Shown one piece after another: positions 34,802 through 47,469 of a DNA stretch of 64,000 nucleotides. The notes under the pieces were generated by a model. That model did no database searches, had not been told where the DNA came from, and was given only the letters and a program-made list of their open reading frames with translations. Source of the stretch: Lactuca virosa (taxonomy: Eukaryota > Streptophyta > Magnoliopsida > Asterales > Asteraceae); contig CAKMRJ010001112.1 of the NCBI GenBank assembly GCA_928212115.1, positions 408,932,335-408,996,334 of the forward strand. Direction: 5' to 3'. The first letter of the stretch is position 1; each line of letters opens with the position of its first letter. The position numbers and the translations under genes were made by a program.

Positions 34802-34930
34802 ATATATTAATCGGGTCCAACAGACAGTAGGATGTGTGCTTTTCGCTTCACTTCTTGTTCCTTGTTTGGTTGTGGGCTTAGAGCAGATGGACCCAGTCTA
34901 CTATCTATTCGATCTTAGCTATATATATAT
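34802..34930 (+). repeat. 125-bp module, copy 9 (3' LTR E)
   Basis: Counterpart of copy 3; core at 34857-34875. Confidence 0.7.
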
Positions 34931-35156
34931 GCCATATACACCAAGTAATCATAAGGAGTACCAGGTATGGGTCAAGTCATAGCATACAAATTCAATATAC
35001 CGTTTTCTAGTACAAGAACATAGTTTTTAGATAGAACATTTAGTAAGCTAAACTAGAAACTTATCAGAAAAAGGGTTTAATTCATTTTATTAAACCAGTA
35101 TAACTTAAAGGACCTTTAGTGGTTAATTGTATAATACATTAGTTTATACATCAGGG

Positions 35157-35283
35157 TTATATATAATTAATATCTTATAGGTAGTTGGATGTGTGCTTTC
35201 CGCCTTACTTCCTGTTCCTTGTTTGGTTGTGGGCTTAGGGCAGATTCACACAACTAACTATCCGTTCGATATTAGATTATATA
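35157..35283 (+). repeat. 125-bp module, copy 10 (3' LTR E)
   Basis: Counterpart of copy 4; core at 35213-35232. Confidence 0.7.
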
Positions 35284-35429
35284 GCTAGTATAAACTAAGT
35301 GATTATAGAAGGAACTATTGTGGTTACCATTTTTAGTAAAGGAAATATATGATTTTCTTAAAGAATGTTTTCATCAAATAAAGGAACTATTACAGTTAAC
35401 TCCATAAGTACCAAATGAATACTCCAGGG

Positions 35430-35560
35430 TTATATACAATGAAGATTTAACAAACAATGGGATGTGTGACTTCCGCCTCATTTCCTATTCCTTGTTTGGT
35501 TGTGGGGTTAGGGCAGATTCACGCAATCGATTGTCTGTTTGATCTGGATTCCATATAACT
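35430..35560 (+). repeat. 125-bp module, copy 11 (3' LTR E)
   Basis: Counterpart of copy 5; core at 35488-35506. Confidence 0.68.
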
Positions 35561-36639
35561 TGTATCCATTTAGTACACATAGAAGGAATTGTAGAGTCAT
35601 TTTTACTTTCATTTATCATATCAGAAGATATAGGATTTTCTGGAGGAACAGACGAACTTTTCTAAAAAGAACTTACAACTTACTTTACATCAGTAAAATA
35701 CTTATGAACTCACCAGCTTAAATGCTGATCTACTCTTTCAAAATAACTTGTATTCTCAGGATACTAGTAGACACGTACGAGCACTGGGATTCAAAAGATG
35801 GAGCATAGTAGCTTCATGTCTTGTTTTTTCATTTACTTTTGGAGTCTAACTTTTATGAATCACATACTTTGTAAACACTTTCATATTAATGCAATGGTTG
35901 TTTGTTACTTTGATTACTATGATGCATGTATTGTGATATTAAACATGACGTCCTCCGCCCCCGAACGTTTCCGCCGTTCCAGTTTGGGGGTGTGACAAAA
36001 TGCTATACTAACGATTAAGTGTAGAATAAAATGAATCCTTTGAATTTAACTAGTTGAGTATATGTCTCATAAAATATACTTTATATAGCTTATATGTTTG
36101 ATCACATTGAATCTATGTTTGTACATTGATAAGACAATTGTTCCATAAACTATACCTATTATAGTTTATATGTTCGTTAATGTATTCAATTCATGTTTTA
36201 CACTGAAAAATCTATGATTATTTTGAAAACTTCCCTTATGCTCAGCATAATACAAAAGGGATAAAATATCTTAATGTTTTATAAAAGTATGGAAACTTGT
36301 AAGATTTCATCAATTCTAAGTGTATTCAAATCCTTTTTGTATAATTTCACAAAATCAATGATGTTTGGCTTGTATTCCCCCCCCCCCCCCTAAAAACATT
36401 AAATACTAAAGAAATAGGGGTATGCTCTCACCTGATTGTGAGTGACTTGGATGAATGACAAAGATAGGATGCTTGGTACGCTAAGTGAAATCCCGAGCAC
36501 AGTACGATCCTATTAAGTACATTTTAACATGCATAGGCCTACAATTAGTGTCTAAAACCACTAACAAACATAGGAAACACCCTTAGGATGTAGGAAACAC
36601 TTACAATGAAGTGTTAGAACGAAGAATGAGGGACAAGAA

Positions 36640-36816
36640 GGAGTTCACGGCCAAACCACCATGGGTTTACGACCCAAGATGTGTTCACGGCCCATGAACA
36701 CATGAAGGGTTCACGGCCCAAAATGTGTTCACGGCCCATGAACACATGAACACTAGAAGGGTTTACGGCCCATCTATGAAGGGTTCACGGCCCTATGAAG
36801 GGTTCACGGCGGTGAA
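36640..36816. repeat. GTTCACGGCC repeat array in LTR B
   Basis: About eight copies of GTTCACGGCC or GTTTACGGCC, ending in GGTTCACGGCGGTGAAC. A further palindrome-like copy lies at about 37130-37146. It holds the same relative position as the arrays in LTRs A and E but with a different consensus. Confidence 0.8.
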
Positions 36817-37021
36817 CACTTGAAGGTCATGAAGATGGTGATGAAAGTGATCAATCAATGGATGAATATGAAGCATTCTACATGGAGAAGATGAATAACA
36901 AGTGAAAAGGGATGGATTACTTATGTTTGTGGGGTGGAAATGAGCTTTTGTTGGATGAGTCTTGAGAGAGACTTGAGGAGTTTTCAGCCAAGGAGGGAAG
37001 AAATGAGAAAAAATTAAGGAA

Positions 37022-37025
<4 letters not shown>

Positions 37026-37104
<79 letters not shown>
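37026..37104. repeat. (TA)n microsatellite
   Basis: About 39 TA units in LTR B; source of the Tyr-Ile repeat frames on both strands. Confidence 0.95.
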
Positions 37105-37106
<2 letters not shown>

Positions 37107-37359
37107 GGAGGGGTTCACGACCCAACATGGGTTCACGGGCGTGAACGTAGTTTGTGGCCGTGAACACCCTTTGAAGGGTTTTTGGGTTCGATTACATTCC
37201 TCTAATCCTGAGCTAACATTTTTCAACATCCAACCCTAAAGTGTATTTGGCCTAAAGACTCTCAAACTGACCTTGAACACAATAAAGCTATAGCAGAAAC
37301 AATTCTGACTTTTATTGATTGAGTTTGATTTACAGATAAAGATTTCGGGTTGTCACATA

Positions 37360-38758
37360 AGAGGAATGGATAAAAACTTAGAAATCAAGGGTGACGGAGT
37401 TCGTTATCTCATGAATAGAATCTGGACACCGAAGTTTGGTGGATTCAGAGAAGTTGTCAAGAACGAAGCACACAAGGCTCGATAATCTATTCATCCTGGT
37501 TCAGAAAAGATGTATCTGGACCTTAAGAAATTGTATTGGTGGCCGAACATGAAAGCAGAAATAGCTACCTACGTGGGTAAGTGTCTGACTTACGCCAAAG
37601 TCAAGGTAGAATACCAAAAGCCCTCAGGTTTATTACAACAACCAGAAATACCTGAGTGGAAGTGGGAACGGATTACAATGGATTTCATAACCAAATTACC
37701 CAAGACAACGGGTGGTCTTGATACAATCTGGGTAATCGTCGACCGGTTAACCAAGTCCGCACACTTCCTGCCAATCAAAGAAACCGACAAGATGGAAAAA
37801 CTGACCAGAACATACATCAGGGAAATAATACGATTACATGGAGTACCAATATCTATTATCTCTGATAGAGATAGTCGATTTACCTCTCGGTTCTGGCAGT
37901 CACTTCAAAAATCCTTGGGAACTAGGTTGGACATGAGTACAGCCTACCACCCAGAAACAGACGGGCAGAGTGAGAGAACTATCCAGACACTAGAAGACAT
38001 GTTGAGAGCTTGTGTGATCGACTTTGGTAAAGCATAGGATACCCATTTACCACTTGTCGAGTTCTCATATAACAACAGTTATCACACCAGCATCAAGGTT
38101 GCTCCATTTGAAGCCCTCTATGGCCGCAAGTGCAGATCACCTCTGTGTTGGGAGGAAGTGGGTGACACGCAACTAGCAAAGGGACAAGTACCTGACAACA
38201 CTCTCACTGGCCCGAAGATCATCAGGGAAACGACCGAAAAGATTGTTCAAATTCGTGAACGACTGAAAGCCTCTTGAGATCGACAACAGAGCTACGTAGA
38301 CAAGAGACGAAAACCCTTGGAGTTTCAGGCTGGCGACCATGTTCTGTTTAAGGTCTCACCCTGGGCATGATATGCTTCGGAAAGCGTGGAAAACTAAATC
38401 CAATGTGCATCGAACCATTTGAAATCCTCGCAAGGATTGGTCCTATAGCTTATAAATTCCAACTACCTCAAGAACATAGTAATATACACCCTACCTTCCA
38501 CGTGTCCAATCTCAATAAATGTTTGTCAGACGAAACTATGATTATCCCACTCGATGAAATCGAGATTAACGAGAGTCTACACTATGTAGAAGAACCAGTA
38601 GAAATCATGGATAGGGAAGTCAAATGAACAAAACAAAGTCGTATACCCATAGTGAAGGTTCGCTGGAATGCCAAGCGGGGACCTGAATTCACTTGGGAGT
38701 GAGAAGACCAGATGCAACAAAAGTACCTGCATCCTTTCCCTAGTCCATGAGTACTCAC
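37360..38758 (+). pseudogene. Gypsy D integrase and C-terminal domain remnant
   Basis: Plus strand. The zinc-binding part (NEAHKAR, SIHPGSEKMYLDLKKLYWW, GKCLTYAKVK) has the second Cys changed to Tyr. The catalytic core has Asp in TMDFITKLPK, Asp in IISDRDSRFTS and Glu in DGQSERTIQTLEDML, all three kept. Then come LVEFSYNNSYHTS and a C-terminal region ending KVRWNAKRGPEFTWE, typical of plant gypsy integrase tails. At least five stops and one frameshift (near 38365) break it. Everything upstream (gag to RNase H) is missing: the fragment starts abruptly at the edge of LTR B. Confidence 0.88.
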
Positions 38759-38789
38759 TTTAGAATTAATTTCAGGACGAAATTCCCTC

Positions 38790-38803
38790 TAACGGGGGGA
38801 TGA
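38790..38803 (+). other. Gypsy D polypurine tract
   Basis: TAACGGGGGGATGA before TGTAACAACCCG. Confidence 0.8.
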
Positions 38804-39029
38804 TGTAACAACCCGTTCTTTTGAGTTAATAAAAGTCTAGACTACAAGCATGTAGAAGTAAAACTTACCGCCTATATTGTTGTTATATGAACTTTGGATG
38901 CCTAGTGTGCATGCTTATTTAACCTATATATAAGTATAAATGCAAAATAGGTTTAATGAAAGCAAATACAAGTCCAACACTTAACTAAAATTAAGGAAAT
39001 TAAAGGCTTAAAAGGGGTACAAAGTAGCT

Positions 39030-39350
39030 TACGATTTTGGGAATCTTATCCCAAAACCAAACCGAAAACACATGCTTTTGGAATAAGCAATCCGAAAACC
39101 CTTGGTGTTTTCTCTTAGGTCCGAAAACTGCCACTTTTAAGATACTAGGGCCAAAAACCCTTTTCTCTTTGACCTTAGATCCGAAAACACCCCCTTCTAG
39201 AAAGCCAAATCCGAAAACCCTTTTCCCTTTTGACTCAAATCCGAAAACCCTTCATCACTTTTGACTTTAGGAACGAAAACCCTTTTCTTTAGGCCCATTA
39301 AGGGCGAAAACTCATTACTAGGAGTTATTAGATCCGAAAACCCCCTTTTA
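39030..39350. repeat. CCGAAAACCC degenerate repeats in LTR D
   Basis: Roughly ten copies of ATCCGAAAACCCTTTT-like units spaced 25-45 bp; the 75-codon open frame at 39037 is built from them. Confidence 0.75.
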
Positions 39351-41819
39351 TTATTCATAATTTCATCCATAAACACTCATAAATATCTTATACCTTATCC
39401 TTAATTCAACTTCCCAATGTGATTTGGTGCAGTTACCAACGAACCTATCACATCACCTCCTCATTAAGTTTACTTCATATATAAGCCTCATATAAGATCA
39501 TTTTTTAATTCTACACATCTAGTAAATAAGAACAATCCCATTCTCTCTCAAATAGCAAACCACATTTCTTTCATCTCAAGCTTAAAAGTTAACAACTCCA
39601 GGAGATAACCTTCTTCCATATAACTATAGCTATAAGTTTGGTAAGCATTCTCCATTTATTTAGTAGTTACACAACACATGAATTCTTGAATTTTCAAATA
39701 TTCACACATTAATATGTGTTTAAACATTAGGATACGACTATCGTCTCAGGTTCTAAATCGAAGTTCATCGTTCCTATCCCGTAAGCTAAACCGCTATCAC
39801 ATTCGAGGAGAGTTCATACCCCTACATTTTCATAACTTTTTCTATGTTTTAGGTGGGGAATACAAGTAAAACACAAGAAATTTGTGTTAATATTCAAATT
39901 ATTGTTTTATATTTTATTACTCTAAAGTATCTTTACGTAGAAATATCAAACATGCGGAACAATGTGATTACCAAATTTACAAACGGTTACATGTAAAACA
40001 GGTTTAAACGAAACAATTATCATTTTCAACGGAATAATATCTTTTAAAATATATTAGGTATAGTTTGAGAAACATTCACATCATTTTACCCTTTCAGGGA
40101 AAAGAAACGATTATATAAAAATAAGATTATTTTTATATATTATAAACATAACGAAAGGAGTAACAATTTCATGCATGAATACTTTCATTAACAAAATACG
40201 TATCTCGTTGGAAATTTGTGAGTCATTCGACTTCATCGTACCTACCAAAGGTATACATGGAAGTCCTATTTTATTACCAGAGTCTCCTCCCGGAGAGCGT
40301 GATACTTGTGTATAGATCTATACAGGACTGATGATCCCGCACCCTGGCTGTTAGCTACAGCATGACCGGCAGGTTATTGGTGACAAACGTCATATCATTT
40401 TTTCACAACTAGCATTTTAGGGCTAGGTTTCCTATCCATGTAGAAGATAGTTCCTTTGTGTAACTATGTAACACTCGTGTAGTATAAATTAACTTCAATG
40501 TTATACAAGATTATTCATCCCAAAATATCAATTCAAGTCGAAACTTCATCGTGTAAGCCGAAAATCTAACCCAATAAGCCATGACCACTCAACGTTGGTC
40601 CTTAACCCAAGCCTTCTCGGTCCAAGCCTTCTAATGGACCTAGACCTTCTTATTGAGCTCTTCTTGGGCCAAAAGCCCTAGTTAACCTTATTATGGGCCA
40701 AGAACCCATATTTGGGCCATAGTTGGGCCGAAAATCCTTAATTAAGATAGTTTTGGGCCGTAAGATCCCTTTTGGGCTTTATTGGGCCATGAAGAATTAT
40801 TTTAAGGCTTACTGGGCCTTCCAAGGCCAAAAACCTTGCCATTTAGCCTCATTGGGCCGCAAACCCGTATATGGGCCTTCATAGGCCGAAAAATCCTTAT
40901 TGGGCTTAAGGAGTTCTCGGCTACACTTCAAATCCAAGCCCAAAATTCTTTCTTTCTCCCCTCTCCATAACCGATCGGCCCAACAAAAAAAAAGAGAACA
41001 AACGCAAGGGTTGACTTTGATGCCACCTCAACTATACCTCCCATGCAACTATTCATTACCCTCCATGCATCTAGGCATGGAGGATTTGTCCAACATACTC
41101 CAAGACTCGCTCTCTCTCCTCTCTTCTTTCCCCATCGGCTGACCCCTCCCCTTAACCCTTCCTCACTTCTCATTTCTAACACACATATATTCCTCTCATT
41201 TCTCTCTCAATCCTCAATAAAGTTCTCTCACTCTTCTCTTCTTGCTCCAAAAAAATCGTGAGTTGAGAGTATGTGTTCAACAAGGTTCTTCAAACTTTCA
41301 TAAACTTGGTAAGTTTATATCATCATTCAAGTTGTTCACTTTCTTCTTATACTAAGATCTTTCCTAATAACCACCTCATTTTCGTGTGTATGCTCCTAGA
41401 ACCACGACAACTTCAAAGATCTCCTCAACGAAGCACTTAGGGCCGAAAACTTACTCCATTTTCCTTCTCAAACCGAAAAAGCCCCCAAGGTGAGCTTCAT
41501 ACCCCTATTTACGAGTTTTTCTTTCTTTTGGGGAGGATACAAGTCAAACTCTTGTGTAAATCTTTGTATATTTGCTTGTATGTGCATGTGTTGTATTATG
41601 TGTGTGTTAAATGTTGTGAAATCCATGCTAAAAGACCAAGAACTCGAGATTTTGGTTAGATCTCAAGTTGTTGGACTTAGTTAACTCATCATGTTGTTAA
41701 AAAATGAAAAACTAGTTTCTACATCAAATATATTTCCTTTGATGCATGATAAACATCTCAAGGATTAGTCCAAAAATTATGTTTAAACAAATTTTGACAA
41801 GAAAACATGGAAAATGATA

Positions 41820-42120
41820 AAAATGGAAGTTTTCATTAACAAGGGACCATTTTTGGCCATTTTGGTAAAATGGGTCTTGTTAGTAAATATGGATCATTTT
41901 TGAACATTTTGATAAACTTGGGCCTTAAATGAATACTTTTGTAAAAATGTGTTATTTTTGACAACTTTAGTAAAAATGGGCAATTTTTCGACATTCTTGA
42001 TAAAAAAAATGGGCCATTATTGACACATTGGATGATATTCGGCCATTTTTGAACATCTTAATGAAAATGGGCCTCTTATAACAAATTGAGTAAAAATTGG
42101 GCCTTATGTGACTAAAATTG
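41820..42120. repeat. AAAATGGGCC degenerate tandem repeats in LTR D
   Basis: Units of about 30-45 bp around GTAAAAATGGGC and TTTTTGACA. The same type of array lies in LTR H at 48840-49010 and in its tandem copies. Confidence 0.75.
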
Positions 42121-43849
42121 TAGCAATGTAATATTTTGACACTCTCGGTAAAAACGATTATATTTTTATCACCATTGGTTTGTAGTCAAAATATACCCTA
42201 GTAAAATTATTTATAACGTTAAATAATGAAACTCAATGTTAGCGTAAATTCCGTTAAGACTCTTGTGAGACACACCTTCACCATACCTATTTTAGTGTAC
42301 ACCGTAAGCCCTGTAGTTTGTGTATAGATCTATATGGGGTTGACACCCCACACCTGAGCTGCTCGCTACAGCTAGACAGGCCAGTCTAGGGTGACAAATA
42401 TATTTTCAGAAACCGACGCCTGAAGAACGTCAAGAAAGGCACTACGCCATATTAGTATGGTTATAACGACTCACATATAGAATAACAATACAATATTAAA
42501 ATTTACGCAATATCTACACCTTACTCATGTTACGAAGTACGAACCTATGCATCAACTATTTTACATCTTCTTTCACCACTCGGGTCTTAGGGTTTAAGAC
42601 CACACTTTTCATATAAAAGAAAATACATGATTTTCTGGGAATCACTCTCTATACATTTTCAAACAAGGTTTACAAAGAATACACATGCAATTATACATGA
42701 TTGGATTCAAGACTTACAAACTATTTTTAAAAGAAAATATTGGATTTTCAGGAGATTTACAAACTACTACATAGTTTTCCTACAAACATGATTATGAACT
42801 CACCAACATTTCATATGTTGACGCTTTTCAAACGACTTGTATTCTCAGGAACACAATGAGTCGGATTCTTTACAGCTATGGATTTTGAATGAATGTTGTA
42901 TTTTGGTTTCATCATACATTTGTTATTTTGGGATGTAATTTTTATGAACAAACACAATGCTGTAAAACCATGTATGTTGCTATCTTGAATGTATGATGAT
43001 GATGGTAGCTATGTTTCATTTTTATTCATTGTTATGATATTACAACATGAAGTCACCCGCCCCCGGACGTTTTCGTCGTCCCGGTTCGGGGGTGTGACAC
43101 ATTTCGACGCCTGAAGAACGTCGAGGCAGGAAATTCATTAATAGCACGGTTATGAAAACTCACATGATAAACGACAATACGTTATTTTTACGTGAAATCG
43201 ATAGTACACTTATTTTACGTAAATGCCCAGCTCTTCAAACGGTTTTATTCATGAATAACACTACATGTGATTAAACTAAGTATGACATTTATACTTTTAC
43301 TTTCGGTCTTCGAACAATATAAGACTACAATTCAGTTTTATGGAAAATGTAGGATTTTTCGGGATAATTACAATTACTTTACAAACAAACAGTTTACAAA
43401 TCAGCTTTATGGAAAATATAGGATTTTCCGGGATACACACTCTTATTTTATAAACAAACAAATTACAACTCATTTTATAGAAAATATCGGATTTTCTGGA
43501 AACAAACGTGATTTCATCTCATTGAATGGCATATATTTATTCATACAAATACTTATGAACTCACCAACTTAAATGTTGACACGTTTTCTCAAATAACTTG
43601 TATTCTCAGGAAACCAGTAAAACAGGTTATCAACAGCTTTTGAAGATTTGACGCTAAGGCGTTAAACAAAACTTTTGAACATCATATTGTAATTGACTTT
43701 TGGAAATATGTATGCATACAATGATGTAACTTTTTCAATTATGTATATGATGGTTGTGTTTGCTTTCTTTACTATTCAGTTGTTATGATACTACACAAGA
43801 CGTCCTCCGCCCCCGAACGTTTCTGCCGCTCGGGTTTGGGGGTGTGACA

Positions 43850-45560
43850 TGTCGTAATCATAATCGAATTTGAGAACGCAATTAACACAACTGCTATCTC
43901 CTTAAAATCTACTTAGTGAAAGCGTTTCCTCACAATCATTTTCATGAATTGGATAGAAACCTTATGACACTTAGATTTAATGGTGTATGTGTTCCTATTC
44001 ATGTGAACCTATAATTTCCAACCATTATCATTAGGTAAGGTCTATGGCAGATTCAAACTCATATGGACTGAACTTGTTCAATCTTAATTTCCTTCCACTT
44101 GGCAGCACAAGGGCCTACCATGTCTTCCGAGTTGTTGAGAGAGCACCCTTACTGACCAATGAACTTTCACTGATCAAGGTGCTTTACCTTATGCAAACAA
44201 TTGAGAACTCATAGAACTCACATGCGTAGTCAACTTTAACTAGAATGGCATAGAAACAAGAATATGTCAACACGATAGGTTATAAACCTCAAGCTATTTG
44301 CTAGTGATAAACAATAGTTTTATTCTTGATTTGTTCTTGAAACTTTTCAAGGTCTTTAAGACTCCTACTGGCCTCTTGACATATTAGATTCTCTTGTCAA
44401 GAACCATTCCTTGACAAACAAATATCCAAGATTTAGTGTGGATTCTTATCAAGAATGACACTTCATATAATTGGTCTTAGTTGGTCTTTGTCTTATCTAA
44501 GACATCACAACTAGCAATCTCAAATATGCATGAGTAAGAAAACTTTTCTACTCCACATTTTATGATGTGTTATAAACATGCTTAAGATATGTCACTCAAT
44601 GTACAATCTTGGAGTATGACTCTAATAATTGATCTTGAAACGAAGTATGACTCACCTTAATTGATTTAACCATTTCAACAATTTTCCGATTTCTCTTCTT
44701 AGCCATACTTATGTACTAAGGTGTCCTTAGAGGATCAATTGTGATATGGTTCCATAATCATTAGGATGATCATAAAACATGATACTAAAGTAATCTCCTT
44801 TCCTTACAAATTAGAGAAACTTTTATCTTTCTGCCTAATTGATTATTATTATTCGTTCTGCTATACATTGAAACTTTTTCAATGATTCAGAATTACACTT
44901 AATCTTGTAAGCATAACCATATTTACTAAACTTTTATTAAATCATGACGAATAGTCTTATCGTTCTTTGTGGTGGACCTGATCAGTGCACAACAATGTGT
45001 ACTAGATCCCCTAGTCCTTCACTTGAATCACATCTATATGGGAACAAGGAATTAGTCATAATATCCCAAAGATGAAGGTTCTCATTCATCATACAATACA
45101 AGTTGCATGATTCCAAGTTTCTGTCCAATTGAAACTTAGTGATGAGCATCTTTCCTTATTTGGTATATTAAGACACTACCACAAACGAAAGAATCAAATT
45201 CATATTGCTAAAAATAGAAACATACAAGCATCAATTTTCACAAATGCCATTGCAAGGAAATATAAAATAAGATAAAGTCAAAAATTTTCTTTATTTTTAA
45301 AATGCGGAAAACTTGTCCTTACAATGCAAATACATATGAAAACTATGTCTCTAAATGTTCCATAAGCAATCTATCATAACTCCTAAGCAGCAGCTCAAAA
45401 TTCTGATCATCGAATCATGCGATCGAATTCCATCTCTCCGCGATCACACTCAGCCTGCACTTTCTTTAAGCTTCCTTTCTATTCTTCGATCCTACAAATC
45501 ATCAAAATGTGATCTCATAACATCATGTGATATGAATCTTCAAATAGGAATTTAATAGAG
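43850..45560 (-). pseudogene. Copia F pol remnant, heavily decayed
   Basis: The minus strand shows traces of copia integrase in the order seen in C1 (for example the segment at 44930-45010 matching the C1 area around 6110-6190, and the chain around 44700 matching PQLNGV-like sequence), but no frame is open for more than a few dozen codons. Much older than C1 and C2 by appearance. Confidence 0.5.
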
Positions 45561-46278
45561 CTAGATAGTGGACATACCTGAAGCAGAGTCATACATTTTG
45601 ACTTTACCATCCTTATGGTCCTTCAGGTAGATACGGCAGCTTCGCATCCAATGCCCCTTCTGTTGGCAATAGAAACAAATAGACTCTTTCGGAATGGCAC
45701 ACACGACAATCTCAGACTTAGCCTCTCTCTTTACCATTTGGTCAAACGGTTTGACCTTCGCCTTTCCATTGGGAAGAGAAAGCTTTTCTGGACTTCCAAT
45801 GTCGCCATTGTCAATGTCCATGGAAACTTTGGAAGTAGATCTTCTAATCAAGTCTGCTTTACCAGTGCGCCAAAACATTGTTGATTCAGCACCAGTTACC
45901 AAATAGGTAAGATCAATAAAGGGTCACGTCGTGATCTGTCACATAGTAGTCTTTAACAAACTCAGTATATGACTTAGGAAGTGATTGAAGAACCAAGTTA
46001 ATAGCCAACTTCCGCCGTAAAACGACACCCAACATTCCCAGCCTGTCAATGTGTGACTTAATCTCCAAGACATGTGCACACACAAACCTTCCATCTTGGT
46101 GTTTGCTTGCCAATAGGGTTTGAGTGACCTTGAAATTTTCAAGTTGACGAACATGTGGGTCAGGGACAATTATTGGAGGAGGTGGAGGAAGTGAAGTATG
46201 ATTTTTTGGAATATCATCTTCATGTGGAAAGCTTTTTCCAACAGGATAAGGCAGACCATAGTTGTATAACCTAGACAT
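45561..46278 (-). pseudogene. Copia F gag remnant
   Basis: The minus-strand ATG at 46278 (MSRLYNYGLPYPVGKSFPHE) precedes a gag helix region (CAHVLEIKSHIDRLGMLGVV, NLVLQSLPKSYTEFVKDYYV). After a frame change comes a nucleocapsid part with the intact knuckle CFYCQQKGHWMRSC near 45660. The N-terminal gag domain seen in C1 is reduced or replaced. Related to C1 gag but clearly diverged. Confidence 0.75.
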
Positions 46279-47469
46279 CTATAAGGGGAGAAATTCAAGT
46301 TAGTTGATTTAATTCCTTAATATAACACCCAAAATGAAATATTAAGGCTAGGACCCAACACAATATTCTACAATTCGGAAGAGGGATTCCGTAATCCAAT
46401 TGTAAAATATTTGAAAATAGGTAAATGACGGTTTACTAATTTCCACCATGAAAAACGAAAAAGAGCATTAGGTTTTAAATGAATTGAAATTCCTAGATTC
46501 TTTGAGATTCATTGAAATTTTTCAATGGCACGTTTAATCTGGATTATGCCCTTCAAGTTTGTGACTGGGATACCGAGGATCACAAACAAGGTGTGAATAA
46601 CCATGCAAATTAGCTTGGTACTCTCGAAGTCAATTATCACCTAATCAATGTGTCGGTTAACCACACACGCTCCATTGATCTATGACAAACTACGAGCTAC
46701 CCATTGTCATCCTTCATTAGTCCCATATTAGTGTGCAGGTTAACCACACACGCTCGACTAACGACTAATAAGGTGTAATGTGCAATTTAATGGGTTAGCA
46801 TCAAATTCACATTTTTCCTAAGTAACTAAGATTGGGAATTTATAAAAGGTTTAGTTACTTAATATTTCATCATACTTTTAATGAGGATTTAAATGTCCTA
46901 TCAAACCCGTTCGTCTAATGACCCTCCACTAGTCAAGAATGTGGTGGGTAAGAATGGATACCCAATGGCGGTCATTTTGTAGGCTGCTTCCTTAAACACC
47001 CCTTATAGACCAGCTTCGTGAATGAGGCCTACTAACGGTAATACTAACTTTTTACTTATACATATATAATATATTAAACTTTTAATTGTATATAGTATAA
47101 GGGTGTATTTTACACATTTAAAATACTTGGTGGTCTAATCCATTAATAAATTAAACTTAAACCATATCATTATGGAATTATTAATTCTCTTTTAATTAAA
47201 CACTTTAATCAATTTAATAACGTCCATAAGGTGTAATTGAACTATTCAAAAAACATCAAGGTTCTAAATATAAAAAACTCAAAATTAAAAGTTATTTAAT
47301 TAATTTTTTAAGTTATGAACCCAAGAGTTGCACCTTTTGAAACCTTTTAATTACTAGATGTTTTAGAATTCAATATTTCAAATTAAAACTTTTTAATTAA
47401 AGATTTAAAATTCCAAAACTTGAGGACAAGTTTTGAAACTCTTCAAAACTTTTGGATTCCATAACTTAT
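46279..47469 (-). other. Copia F leader, cut before its primer site
   Basis: Collinear with the C1 leader (12931-14188) and with reverse-complemented parts of the C2 leader (52580-53500). It stops at 47469, where LTR H begins, so the F primer site and 5' LTR are missing. Confidence 0.7.

Larger units (their letters stand above)
22904..35997 (+). mobile_element. Gypsy E: gag-only non-autonomous element with about 3-kb LTRs
   Basis: 5' LTR 22904-25945, primer site 25949-25960, leader, gag 27157-28283, short remnant region, polypurine tract 29494-29506 and 3' LTR from 29507 (interrupted by a Helitron-like insertion) to 35997. No RT, RNase H or integrase. Nine copies of the 125-bp module occur: three in each LTR and three in the internal part. 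Flanks are ATATG or ACATA on the left and AAATG on the right, so a target duplication is at best imperfect. The element lies within the gypsy B LTR. Confidence 0.82.
34564..35997 (+). repeat. Gypsy E 3' LTR, second part
   Basis: Resumes in a TA run (to about 34620) and matches 24450-25945, ending GTTTGGGGGTGTGACA at 35997. The long open frames over the TA run (34502-34741) are repeat artefacts. Confidence 0.88.
35998..37357 (-). repeat. Gypsy B 5' LTR, outer part
   Basis: The minus strand starts TGTGACAACCCGAAATC at 37357. It contains GTTCACGGCC arrays (36640-36815, 37115-37165), a (TA)n run (37026-37104) and a C tract (about 36379-36390). It is the continuation of 22032-22903, split by element E. 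Overlapping frames rich in Tyr-Ile here come from the TA run. Confidence 0.75.
38804..43849 (+). repeat. Gypsy D 3' LTR region, a composite of partial LTR copies
   Basis: Starts TGTAACAACCCG at 38804. LTR landmarks recur out of single-copy order: the GTATAGATCTATAC block at 40310 and again (one mismatch) at 42322; the CATACCCC block at 39810 and 41495; the end block CCCGCCCCCGGACG...GGGGGTGTGACA at 43099 and again at 43849. This points to three joined partial LTRs (about 38804-40545, 40546-43099, 43100-43849). No primer site follows either end. Repeated CCGAAAACCC (39030-39350) and GGGCCGAAAA (40560-40900) motifs make up much of the first two. Confidence 0.7.

Noticed and set aside
22899..36002. 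Perfect target-site duplication for gypsy E
   Set aside because: The 5 bp on the two sides (ATATG or ACATA versus AAATG) do not match exactly, so I cannot claim one.
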